Positions 27,401 to 40,200 of a stretch of 64,000 bases of DNA are shown piece by piece. The DNA is taken from NCBI GenBank assembly GCA_018697195.1, contig CM031859.1, forward strand, positions 52,436,828-52,500,827, given 5' to 3'. The translations under genes were made by a program, and so were the position numbers. The notes below the pieces were generated by a model. That model ran no database searches. It saw nothing but the letters and a program-made list of their open reading frames with translations, and was not told where the DNA came from. Source of the stretch: Certhia americana. Taxonomy: Eukaryota > Chordata > Aves > Passeriformes > Certhiidae. Position 1 is the stretch's first letter. Each line of letters opens with the position of its first letter.

Positions 27401-30400
27401 GAAATAATACCATCTGCTTTGTGGAAGGTACCCTGGATTTATTATTCTGTGGGAAATTAAATTCGTCCCAGTATAAATAGTCATGTAAAATTCAAATCAT
27501 GTGCTCAGTATTTAAATAGGAGTTCCTTTAAAGTCTTTGCTGTCATATATTTTGCTAGAAAACTTAGATTTTCATCTCCCTCTGCAACCCCTGGGCAGAA
27601 GACTGAAGGGAGTATGTGGATATTACAGAGTAATAAATCAAACTCTATCCTCAGTAGTTAGTAGCTGTTATAAATGATCTCACTCATAGAAGAGGGGTCT
27701 GCTTGTGATTAATTTAAATTGCAGAGACTTAAAGAGCATATTATACTGTACATTAACAAGCATTTAACCAAGACATTAAGAGCAAAGTCAACCTAATGAA
27801 GATAAATGTTTCAACTCTGTATCTCGGTGAGCTTTCACCTCAAGTACAATATGAGGTTAGAGTTCTGAGACCTCCGTTCTCAGCAGAGATTTCTGTGCTT
27901 GATTGAATTAAGGAAATACAGTGATCTGAAGAATTTAGGTGATCTCTGTTCTGTGCATTTCTTCCTAAAACTGGATGGATAAAGTTTGGAGAAATTACCT
28001 GGTATTTCAGTTTTTAAAATATTCTCCGCATCACTGTCGCAGAGTGTCTTTCCATCAATCCTGCCCACATGGCTGCCATGGCCTCCTATCAAAATAATCT
28101 GTGGTACTCAGTGGATCCTGTGCAGGAAATTGCTAATTCTTTATTCAGAAGTCAATCCTTACCATGCAATATGCAGTAATTTTACTAGCTGGAAAACGAG
28201 GAATCTGTAGGTTACTCCAAATCTTTTATTTTGCCTTCAGCAGTGAGTGAAGTACCAGTGGATCGAAGTAGAAAAGCAGCAGAATATTTTTCTAAATTTT
28301 TCAAATTTTCACTAGAAAATTTGAATAGAAAGTTTTTCTAATTTTCACAGTCAGAGGTGATTTACAAAATGAGGAACTTGCACATCTGGGTAATGATTGG
28401 AATTTATAACTTTTTGATACATTTTGCAGTAGTACTTGAAAAATTACCTCTGTTAGAGAGCAGCAAAAACCTTGCCACATGGGTGGACAACACACAGCTG
28501 GGAATAAGAGGACAAAGGAAAGATACCTTACATGTGCCTTATTGTTGTCACTGTCTCAGCTCTGAGACCTCAGAGTTGCAGAAGGGACATCATGGCATGG
28601 TGACAGAATGCAGTCTTACCCTGAGGTGCTGGCATTTGAACTGTTCTAGTAAACAACTCATCTTTTTCTTTGTGTGAACTCATCCTGTAGAAAAGGAAGC
28701 AAGCTGTAGAAGATGGCAGACAAGATGTTGAAAAGACCCTTCAGGAAGGGAATGATGTCCTTAATGAAGCCAATAAACTTGCAAATAACATCAGCATAGC
28801 TGTAGAGGTGAGTATTTTATCATCCTTACCTGAGAATTAGTACAACAAAACATCATTATGGAAGCAAAATAGATAATTCAAGTAACACCTAATTTTTCAT
28901 TGTATTTATCAATATTGAAATATTTTTCTTGGGATAATTCTTTTTTCCATTGCTGTATGGCAGAAAAGCTAGTCTGGTGTACAAAAATAAATAACTTGGA
29001 GTTTTAAGTGATTCATTGGATTACATGTGAGCTAGCTCATAATGTTTTAGGGACTCTGCCATTTATATATATGGTGTTTTGATTGTGGTACTGACTTTAT
29101 CTTGAGAATTACAGATGTAGCAGACCCATTCATAGTCTCACTGCAACTCTGTAATCTAGGAATAGATTTATCTGCACAAAAATTGTGTGTATATCAGACA
29201 GAAACTTCAGAAATAGTTGGTTGCCTGTGGCCACAATTTTAAGTCTAGAGAGATCAGGGAGGTGACTGAATTCTCATTTTGTATCATATTTTTGAAAATT
29301 CTGTCAGCAGAAAGTTTATAAAAAAAAAAAACTTTAAAAAAAAGGTATCTTAAAGTATCATTGGTTCTGAAGATATTTCCAGCATGCATTGCAGCTGGAA
29401 ATGGACAAATGCTCTTTGGAGAAATGGAAAAGGAGACACAGTGAGACAGCTTTTTAGAATAGGAATGGCAAGTCTTCAAAAAGCATAGTTCTTACTGAGA
29501 AGCTTTAAGAAGCAAAAACACATTGTAGCCACTCAAAGGGTCCTGAAACATTAAACTTTATGATTATTATTACTGTTACTACTGTGGAGCACAGCAACAA
29601 TTTAATAGAGCTATGCATGCATCTGCATTTAGGAACAAATCCAAATTAAGAGTTTATAAGATTTTAAACTGTACAATTCCATATTTGTAAAAGAAATGCT
29701 TCTACTAAGCTCTAGAGAGACAAGTAACTCTTAGAATATTGTTTATCACCTCTCTGCTTTCCAGTCCAACCATTCCTGTTATTCTTTCTCTACTAGTTCC
29801 CTGAAGTTTTAATGCATGGCTACGTTAATAGCCCACAAGGAAAGAAGAACAACCTTATACATAGATAAAGCTACAGAATGCTTGCATTCAGAAATTTAAA
29901 GGCTTTTCTTTTGCCATTTTCAGTATGTAGAAGGTGTTGCAAATAAGATACAGCCAATGTCTGATCAGCTGAAAGACAAAATTGATGACTTATCACAAGA
30001 AATTCGTGACAGGATGCTTCCAGAAAAGGTGTTGCAAGCTGAGAACCATGCAGGCCAGCTGAATGAATCATCTTCAGTGCTGGATGGGTAAGGCAGACAT
30101 TTACTGGTAATGCTAAAATCATGGAACAGGTTTGCAAAATTGCTTCACCGAACCTGAAGGGCATTCTTTGACATCTGTCACTGGGAGTATACAAATAACC
30201 AGTGATGTGTGCAAGAATACAGATATTAAGTTAGTCTATTTATCTCCTGTAAACAGTTTCCTACATCTTGTGATTCTTAGAGGCTGCATGGACAGCAAAC
30301 AGCACCCTCAGATGCACTGTTAACATGGTTAACTTAGATGCTTATTGCTGTGTTGTGAAAAAAATAGAAATTCTTCTCAAAGAGCTCACTACATGTTTTC

Positions 30401-33400
30401 ATGCCCATTTGTTCAAAACGAGCTGTATTTTCCCTATTAAGATGACCATTTGGTAGGAGACTATTATTGTGATGCTAAATTGTTTACTGTCAGTAGTCCC
30501 CCTTAGTGACGGACAGTAATTCCTCGACCAGTTTCAAAACTGGTAAGTAGGTAAGTAGGTATCTTTGACCACAGTGCTTAAACCCAAGAACAGAAACTAC
30601 AGTTTCTGTTTACCACTGTCACATCCCTGAATATGAGAATTGCAATGCCCTTCATTTGTATGACCACAGCTCTTTCAGAAGAATGACACTATATAACTCA
30701 ACATGAAAATAGTTTCCTGGGAAGAATATAAAACAAGGGTTTGTTGGATTTTTTTTTTTTTATTTTGCCGGGAAAAGAGAGGGTCTTTTGCTTTATTGCT
30801 TTTTATGCAATTAAGAAAGCAAGCCATTTAAACTTACTTAAATAGTAAGTTTAATTTGCAATAGTAATACTCATAAGTATTCTGGCTCATGGATATTCTG
30901 CCTGTTGGACCTGTCCCTAGCATAGCTTCAGAGTTTCATTATTTTATAAAAGCACTGAATGAAAGAAAAATAAATTCTTTTTAACATCAACAATATGCTA
31001 TTTTTTTGTGGCTAATATATTTTAGATCTATCTGAAGACTTGAATATCCCAAAGACTTCCTCAAAATTACAGAAGCTTAACAGAGTTGTTTCTTACCAGC
31101 ATCTCTAGTTTTGAGGAAAAGACAGGAAATTAGCTGATACTTGCAAAGGTAATGGCTTCATTTACTGCGTAGTTACACTACTCTAGATACCTAGTGTAAT
31201 ACGTGTCTTGAGGTGTGCATAAGGTAATGATAGCTGTGGTTTCCTGTGTTAAAATGAATTTGAAAATGAGTGACTTTAGTATAACACCCAGCCATGCATA
31301 AATATCCAAATACATGGAAGGTTGTCATGAAGGAACTAAGAAAAAGAGAAAATGTAGACAAAAAAGAAGATTCTGCCTCCTAATCAAATGTTGGCAAGAC
31401 ATGCTTTGAGACAGAACTTTTTAACTGTTGAAAAGAGACTTTTATATGGGTGTTTGTATATGTTTCTGTCTTAATGTAGGTGACAGCTTGGCCTTAAGGA
31501 GCTTAGGGTAGTGTTTAAAATGTCATAACACCACCGTGATACCTATGTCTGATACAGATATCAACCTCAGTTCCTCAAAAAAGATAATAAACTCCCCAGA
31601 ATAAAGGACATTAAAAATTATGTCTCAAAGCAGATTGTTCAGAGTTAAAATTTTTTGTGATCAGATAGATACATAACTTCAAAGGACAAAGAAATGCCAT
31701 GGTGCTATGTAATCAGGATGAAGCTGTTTACTTCCTGCCCTGAAAATAAATAGTTAGTACTTTACAGGCATATACAGTCTCTATCAGTTTGAGGAATTAA
31801 AAAGTATATGTTTTCACAACTTTCTAGGCAGTTATTGTCCATGTTTGTCTAACAGAATATCACAGAATCTTAGAGTAGCCTGTTGAACTCCAGCTGTAGT
31901 TGAGGAGAGAGATACACTTTTCCAAGAGTGATGCAGAGGCAGCTCTGTCATGCAGTTTCTGCAGTAACCTAAAGGGAATCTCTCTCCCTCTATTAACTAC
32001 ATGTTGAGTCCAGGGACTATACCTTCTGTCCACTTTGTCTTTTCTGTGGCATTTTTTAGAAGTCAGTAAGTAATTGATGAGAGGATCAGAGCCCATCTGT
32101 CACAGTTCTCCAGAGAATAGATAAATTACCAGGATGAATTTTCCTTTCCTTCACTGGCAATACACTGTCTCAATGACTACTTTATAGCAGCTGGAACAGG
32201 TCCAACAAGAGTAATCCCTGTCTCTCTCATATTGCCATACACCTGCATGGCTAGAGAATTTCCCAGAGGCACAAAAATCCAAGTTCAGATACATTCTTAT
32301 CCAGTTTAAGTGGGGTTTTTTAGACCATTTACGCTTTATTCAGTAAAAGCAACATAAGGACTGGTCATAATGGCTACTGAGATAGTTGTTGTCAAGTTCA
32401 TTCTGTAGGTGCAACAATTCTTTGTAGAAAATATTTGAATATATCATACAGAGAGAGGGCAAGAAAAGTTATTTACCCAGCCTGTTGACTAGAAATTCCC
32501 TTAGGAAGGAAGCTAGCTGAACTCTATCCTTTCATCAGCAAATACTAACTGTATTTAATCTATTTATAGCTATCAGAATGGAGTATTTAATGTAAATTGA
32601 ACATCACATTCACTATGAAACTTTACTGCTTATATTTTTCATTTTGGTCAGCAAAATTAACATTTAGGGTTTGTTTTAGACTGTGAGATCTCCTTCAAAA
32701 CTAGCAAATCTGTGTTTGGCAACCAGACCAAGAAATTAATTTTTCAGAGATTCTACTTTAAAACATGTCTGTGATGATCCTTCTTGTTCATACAGAGCAA
32801 GTTTCCTCAAGTTGCCTGGCTCAGCACATAGCATAAAAACCCACATGATGAATGTGTTACTTGTATTAGAGCATTAAGCACAGTGCTATCTTTTCTCAGT
32901 GTCTGATCTATTTTTATCTCACAGAAGCTCCTCTTTCAGCGAACATTGTTCTTTACGTTGTTCTGCACAGATAAAATATGAATTCCATTAAACACATGAT
33001 GCCAGATCTCCTGAAATCTCAAATGCATCATTGCTCTCTAAACACCTTAGAAATAGCCTTAGAAACACAGGCTGTTCAGTTTGAAAATGTAGGATACTTT
33101 GTTCTGTTGAGCTCTGTCAGCAGGTTTAATGGTGTATTTACTTTCTCCATCCCAACAGAATCCTCACTGAAGCCAAAAACCTCTCTTTCAATGCCACGCG
33201 TGCTTTCAATGCTTATACTAACATAAAGGATTACACAGAAGAAGCTGAAAGAGTTGCCAAGGAAGCCAAGGATCTTGCAAATGAAGCTATGCAAGCGGTA
33301 AGGAAAATGAGTAAATTGAGAAGAAGGTTTAGATTTTTTGTGGAACATGATCTCAGATCCGTATTATGCCATCTTAAAACTTTGTGAAGACCCTTGCCAT

Positions 33401-36400
33401 TGAACATTCTTGTTTTGTGGTCAGAAAACTATGTTTTCTGTTAGAAAACTGTTAGAGCTATCTGTTCCTTCGGACAATTTCTATTTGTTCCTAACTCATG
33501 ATCCTTAGTTTTCTTCCCCGTTTTATTTACTATGCTTCTTCCTTCTGTCTTCCACCTTTTGGTCTCTGTGTATGCCTCAAGCCAACAGCTTTGAGTCAGG
33601 AGTATAGGCCATCTGATATTCAACAGTGCTAGTTTAGATGTGGGTAATACATTCATTAAATATAAAGAACTCCATACCTTAATTAACTCTTTAACCTAGT
33701 TCCCTGAAAATGCTTGGAGGCATTTCTGCACATCAGATGAACTGCATGCACCTGGCCAGAATTCTAGAAAAGGAGAATTGTAGGAGGGGAGTGGAAATTT
33801 TTATTCACTTTGTGAACTCTACTAGTTCTTGCAAAGAAATCTTATTCTCACTATGAGGTAGCACATGCAAATTTCCAGAGAAAATGAAGAGAACTTTTAA
33901 AAATAGGATTGTAAGGTAAAGTCAGCTCTCCAGCCTGAGTTGCAATGAGGATCTCTGCTCCATGGTGCATATTCTGTGAGCAGAAAACATGCTGAGCATA
34001 GCCAAAATTATCTTTTGTGTCAAATATCAAAGAAGTTAGTGGCTAACTTGCGGGAGTCAGTCAGAGACTTACAGACATGCACTTCACATGCGTGCAGAAA
34101 CATGAGATAGTGGCAGTATGAGATTGCCAGAACTTATATTTGATATAGAAATGTGTAGATGAGCAGAAACAATTTGTAATTACAGCACTTGTACATGAAT
34201 AAAGGTAGCTTGCAGAGAGCTACTTCAGTCAAATAGATTATGAGAATAGCAAAATCAATCACATGCTGTAAAGGTCTGTATTCATCAGAGGGATAAAGTG
34301 AACTAGCCACTGCACAAAAATTTTAATATTTGTAGGCTGTTTATATTTTCAGTGTTTTTTCAAATAACATTACTGTATTTCTCTCTTGGTGAAAAAAATT
34401 CACCTCACATATTAGTATGTGCTAGTTCTCTTTGTTTCACCAGAATGCCTGATTACACCACAGAAGTAAATAAGGGTCTGGCCCTTTTTGGTTTTCCTTC
34501 TGATTAAGATTTAATACATGCTGTCTTTTTCTCCTTTGGTGACCTGGAATGAGTGAGACAGGCAGCTGTTTCAGGGATTGAAAAGGGGAAAAAAAGACAG
34601 AGCAAGAAAGATACAAAACTAGCAATTACAGGATGGTGACAAAAATGTATGTATCCCTAGGTGATTATAGCTTAGAGAGAGAGGGAATTGATAATTTAAG
34701 TGATGGAGGTCAAGATGAACAATATGATGTAAATAGAAGCAAGTGAGTAGCAAGGAAAGGTAAAAATATTAAGGTGATGTTTTCAGCATCTCCTTTGCAT
34801 TTAATTCATTAGAGGGAGCTTGTTTTTTTTATGAGCAGTATATGTGAAATGGGGATCTAGTTGATGAGGAAGAAAATTGAGGCAGCTGATGCCTTTTAAA
34901 TGTAATTGACTCGATATAGAGGTCATCGGTGGTTTACCATAAAATTGCTGCAGAGCAATAGATTTAGCTGTTATTTTTAAAATGATCATTTGAGGGTTTT
35001 GAGCCAGATTTTAAAAATATGTCAGTTGTGAACTACAGTCACCACTTCTTTTTTCTATTTCCTTGTTTTTATTTAAGGACTGTTGAATGTTTGCTCACCC
35101 TAGGTGGAGAGTTTAACTGGTAACCAGGTAAATCAGGTTCCCACTTTCTGGAGGTCCCAAGGAGCTTTTAACTGAGCTTCAGCACAAGACCAGGAATGTA
35201 CCCTCAGTCAGGGCTGTCTAGAGCACAATGGTTCAAAAAATCTCCTAGAAGGCAGCATTGGTGAATTTGCTCCTAGAAGGTAGCATAAGCCCCTGGAAAC
35301 TGTGTTGCCAACTTTCTGAGAAGTTGATCTGGGGACTCTGTGTAAAAGATGGAGATCATGTCTTTCCCCTCCTTTTGAAAGATGGAGCCATATTCTCTTC
35401 TGTATGGGAGCTGTTGTGGAATCCTGTCTTCTGTAAAAGACTCCAAGTTCCTGCTGCGAGCAGATAAAGGAGAAGAGTGCTGTAGCTCACTATGCATCCC
35501 TGATCCTTGCCTTTACCATTCACCAGGAATATTTTGGAGCAGGAGGACAAAGGTTTCCCAACAAAAACGAGCTGGTATATGAACCAGAGACAGTAGGGAC
35601 AGGTTTTGGCTTTGGGTTCTATCCTGTCCATCACTAGATCAAATTATTTACAAGAACCTTAGTGATATCTCAGGGATGTTTTGTGTTTTGGTTTGTAATG
35701 GGAAAATTGCTTCATTTTCAAATTAATCTAACGTAATTAAAAGCATGAATGAAAAGATTCTCAAAATCCATTGTGATTACAGGAAGCCAAATAAATGTCT
35801 GGGAAAAAATGTATTAAAATATGACAGAAAATTCCTCCTGAGCTTTTCATGATGGATTTGCTCTCCCTTTTGAAAGCAAAATAAATTCATCAGAAGTGAG
35901 AAATCCTTAGCATTCAGGCAGTTTCAGCATTCCATTGCTTAGTCAGTAACTGACAGGAGTCAGGTTAGCATATTCTGCTCATATCTTATAGATCAGATTC
36001 ATAGTTTTACACTATATTTTAAAAATGTGGATTATTCTTAGGCTTTTTAGAGAGGAATTACAGGCTGGGGACTGTAGGAAGCACACGGCATACATCGAGT
36101 GTTTAGGGTCCTGCTTTCTTCTTTGATTTTGACTTTCATTGTAGGTGGTGTCCCAACAGTTCTGCTGGGTGTCTAGATTTCCTTACAGAAAGCTTAGACA
36201 TCCTTGAGAGGATGTCCTAAGATGCAAATCAGTTTTAGTACGCATCTTCAGGACTGGTAGAAATGAGAGTAACCCCATCTTTTGCATAGGAGAAAACTTC
36301 ACAATTTAAGTCTATGTGAAAAGAAAGTAATTTAAGAACAAAGCAGAACTATTTTTAACTGATTTAAATTAGCACTGAGGTCTATAAAACCTTGTAAATT

Positions 36401-37209
36401 CATGTGATCCTCAGCACTGCCCCAGTGCATTTATGCCTCTAAACCATGACTGAGACAGCACTGTTTGGGTACATCACATGGTCCCACTTCTGCCAGAAGA
36501 TGAAGCAGAGATTCAAACTGCACAGGGTTTGCATGGGAGGGTTAGGGACCAGGAAGAAAGGCACAGGGAGAGGAAGTTACTACGCACAGATTATGGACAT
36601 TTTGGAAGATACAGAATTAGAACAATTTAAATTCCAGAGACCCGGCAATTTTCAAATTTATTTTGAATCACAATCTTCTTTTTTTTTTCTTTTCCTTTTT
36701 TCTTTTTTATTCCCTTTTTTTTTTTTTTTTTAACAGTACTTGTCCCAGTTTAGAAAAGAATGACAAAGTCTGTGGCTGTAAATCCTTCTAAATTATAAAG
36801 TGGTTCACCAGCCTTGCCACAAGCATACAAACTCACTTTACACAAAGTCATAAAATGTTTGGGTTTTAATTACTGACTGCTTCATAACTTGCTATCTCAT
36901 GAACCACAGGAAAAAGCTGGTAAAAAAGTACATATTCTACCAGATGTCTCAATTAATCCTTATTTTCAAGATTGTTTTTAAAAAATACAAAATACAGCTT
37001 TAAATAATTACAGGTTTATTTCTCTCTGAAAGGGCTTTTCTAGTATTCTTTATGCTGGAATCTGTTTCTGGCTCAACTGTCAGCACACTCCCATTACTGT
37101 CCCTGATTTGAGGAACTTCTTGGTTTCGCACTGTAAATTTGGCCTTCCAACTTCATTTTATTGACTATAAACTGCTTCAACAACCAGTCAGCCATGCCTA
37201 GCCATAATA

Positions 37210-37283
<74 letters not shown>

Positions 37284-40200
37284 GTATAACAACAACCATC
37301 CTTATTTTTGAAGACTGGTGGTCACAGAGTGATCATACCCTGGGTTTTGTTTCTGGTGGGAAAAGAAATTTTAAAGTATTACCTGATTTGACAGGTGCAT
37401 CTGTCAAAAAATCTGGTGAAACATTCTTCCTTCAGGAACAGTCTTTTGCTTCACTGGGTATTTTTGGGGTTTTTTCCTGTTTTTTTTTTTTTAATATTCT
37501 TCTGTTACCAGTACTGCTTGTTATTATATGGTAGAGAATATCTATAAGAAACTAATTTTTTTCATCTTTTGAATCTGTATGTGTCTGTTGTTGAAAGGAA
37601 TGAGTACACAGCTTAATATTTCTGGCAAGCTTGGAAAATGGCAGTGATGTGTGCCTTAGTTCTTAAAATCACATAAAAGCTTACATTTACATTCCATCTA
37701 AAAACAAGGAACCTTTAACAGCTACATCCCTGTGACATGGCAACATATATACCATGACATATCCCCTGGCAAAAAGCTGGGCTGGTTCTGAATTTTGAAA
37801 GTATCCAAAGCACTCTAAGATTTTTGAAAGAAAGAGAAACAGCAAGTTCACTTTATGTTTTTTACAGCACCATTGAAAAACATCAGAGCTTCAGCAATAT
37901 GTGAAATGTCACTTCTGGGCTTGCTCATTATAAAAATAATGAATAGCAATAATAATTGTGTCATTTAATTGACACACATTTAATTTTTGAGTATATGTAT
38001 CTGCCCTGGAAAATGAAAAGTAGCTGCTTCTTAATTACATACCAGTTACAAGGCTATGACCCATGACTAATATAGAATGTTATCTGGCTGTCAGGAGTAT
38101 TCTCAAAGAAATGTATTCAGTGTGATGTGTGACCTGAGTTCAGTCTTACAAACTGAACAGTAAGTGGTTCAGAACCTGGAGCATTTCCTACTGACTGAAA
38201 ACACTAATCTAATTTAGAAAAATCATTCCATCTATTGATCAGTCTCCGCACTGAAGGTAGAGATGGATGTTTTTCAGGAGAAAGTACTTTAAGTAGCATG
38301 ATATGATGAAGGCTGGTTACTTAGTAATAAAATTCTTTCAGATTAACTGCAGTTTGCCCTTAAAATTTTATTTCTTATTTCTTTATTCACCTAGCAATTA
38401 TAATTCTTTAATTTAATCACAAATGAATCTCAGTTGTCAATATTAGTCATCAGATCTAGTCTGGTCTCTAAAGTTTCTCTCTAGCTGCAGCTAGAGAAAA
38501 ATACTGTATTTTATGGTGTACTGTCCATAGCTGGAAGGATAAATACATATTTAAGTTGAAATATGTTTTGCTTGTTCATTTTGGAGAGTATTGCTCTTAG
38601 AGTCAAATCCACTTCTTTAATACTGTAAGTGTTGTCTCTCTTTATTGGAGTAATCTCTGATATTCCATAGGGGATCTGAAATTCCATTAAAACAAAATAT
38701 TTAGGGGTTCTTTTTATTTTGATTCTCTTAGACTAATATTATGGCAATGGGATGTAATTCAGAGCTCACTGATGTGAACGTGAAATTTAGGCAACTGTGA
38801 AATTTAGGTGACATGAGATCATGATCACATGTCTTTTTTGACCTCAGACTTTCCTGTATGATTGACACTTCGTTTGTTTGTCTACAGACAGCTGGTCCTC
38901 AAGGATCACTGAAGGACGGCGCCAAGAGCTCTCTTAAGAAGAGCTTCAGGATCCTTAATGAAGCCAAGATGTTAGAAAGTGATGTTAAAGGTATGTGCAG
39001 TATATAGCATTCAGATCCACTAAGTAGAGGAAAACAAATATTGTATGAAGAAATATCTCCTGGTATGAAGAAACCGTACAGGAAAAAAAATTCATTGCCT
39101 GATTTGAAACTGGACAGTGTACCAATGAAGAAGATTCTCTTGTTTTGTGTTCAGGTCATTATACAGGAATTCCTGTCTCCACTGTCTATTTCTTGGACAA
39201 GAAGGCAGAGGAGGAGTGAACTTAGGTCTTGTCTTGCTAACTACAATAAGGGCAAGAGTAAGGGCAAGAAAAATCGCACAGAGTAAATATTCAAGGCTGA
39301 GTTTTAAACTTGTCACAGAGACGATGCATGAATCTTCCCCATCCTGCTAGTTTATTTAAACTAAGAAACAAATAAGAAACTTGTTTCTTGTTAGAATCAA
39401 GTCAGATTTTCATAATAGAGCCCTGTCTTCTATATTTTTGCATACAAAAATCTCTTTGGCCTCCTGGGAGATACATTGAGAAGAGCATACAGCAAAAGGA
39501 GGTGATCCGTACAGCTTAGTCATCTTTTGGCTATTACTACCGCTTTAATTTAGTTTAGGCAGCTCTAGGATTTCCAACTGCAGAACTAGTTAATAAGTGA
39601 ACATAATGTTTAATATGGTCATAAAACATAATGTTTCATAAGGTCCTTAATTGCATTTCATTGTCATACACTGTTTGAAAGTGAAGAACATCATTATTTT
39701 CTTGTAGCTGAACTGAGGGAAAGAAATGTGTCCAAGTTACTAGTAAATCTTGGATGCATATTTAGGGTCCTCTTTATTGCAACTCTCTACTTCCAGATTC
39801 AGTACAGATTTAGGGCTGGAGGAACATATTTCAGGAAATACGTTATAGAAAATCACAAGACTATGGGAAGAGACCAGTGTGCAATTTCAGCAGCATGGCT
39901 GAAGTGGGAAAAAATAGTGATGCTTTCTGGAATGCAAACTGCTGTAGCTTGCCATGGCGGTGTATAAGAAACACTGAAATGGCTGTGCTGCCTCTCCCCT
40001 GCCACAGTGCTCCAGGGAGCAAGGAGACTGGCACCTCAGAGTGGAGGCCATAGCTCTATGTGCTCCCCAGGCAGGGGGGGTGGAATAAAGCACACTGCCC
40101 TGTTTTCAAGGACAAATTAAAATGGTATCTCTACAAGGATGGACGTGAATTCTGTGTGTCCACAAACTGTTCAATTTAACCCTGAGACAAGATATATTAC

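Larger units (their letters stand above)
33298..38887 (+). other. LAMA2: LAMA2 intron 12
   Basis: 5.6 kb intron with a long pyrimidine tract ending in an acceptor-like taacag (36671-36737) and a (TAC)12(TAA)12 microsatellite (37210-37281). The remainder is AT-rich without a recognised element. Confidence 0.85.

Noticed and set aside
29871..30194. 107-codon minus-strand open frame overlapping exon 11
   Set aside because: It is an antisense shadow of the coiled-coil exon.
31861..31900. cacagaatcttagag, reminiscent of a CR1 3' tail
   Set aside because: The similarity stops after about 15 nt and the following sequence does not match CR1.
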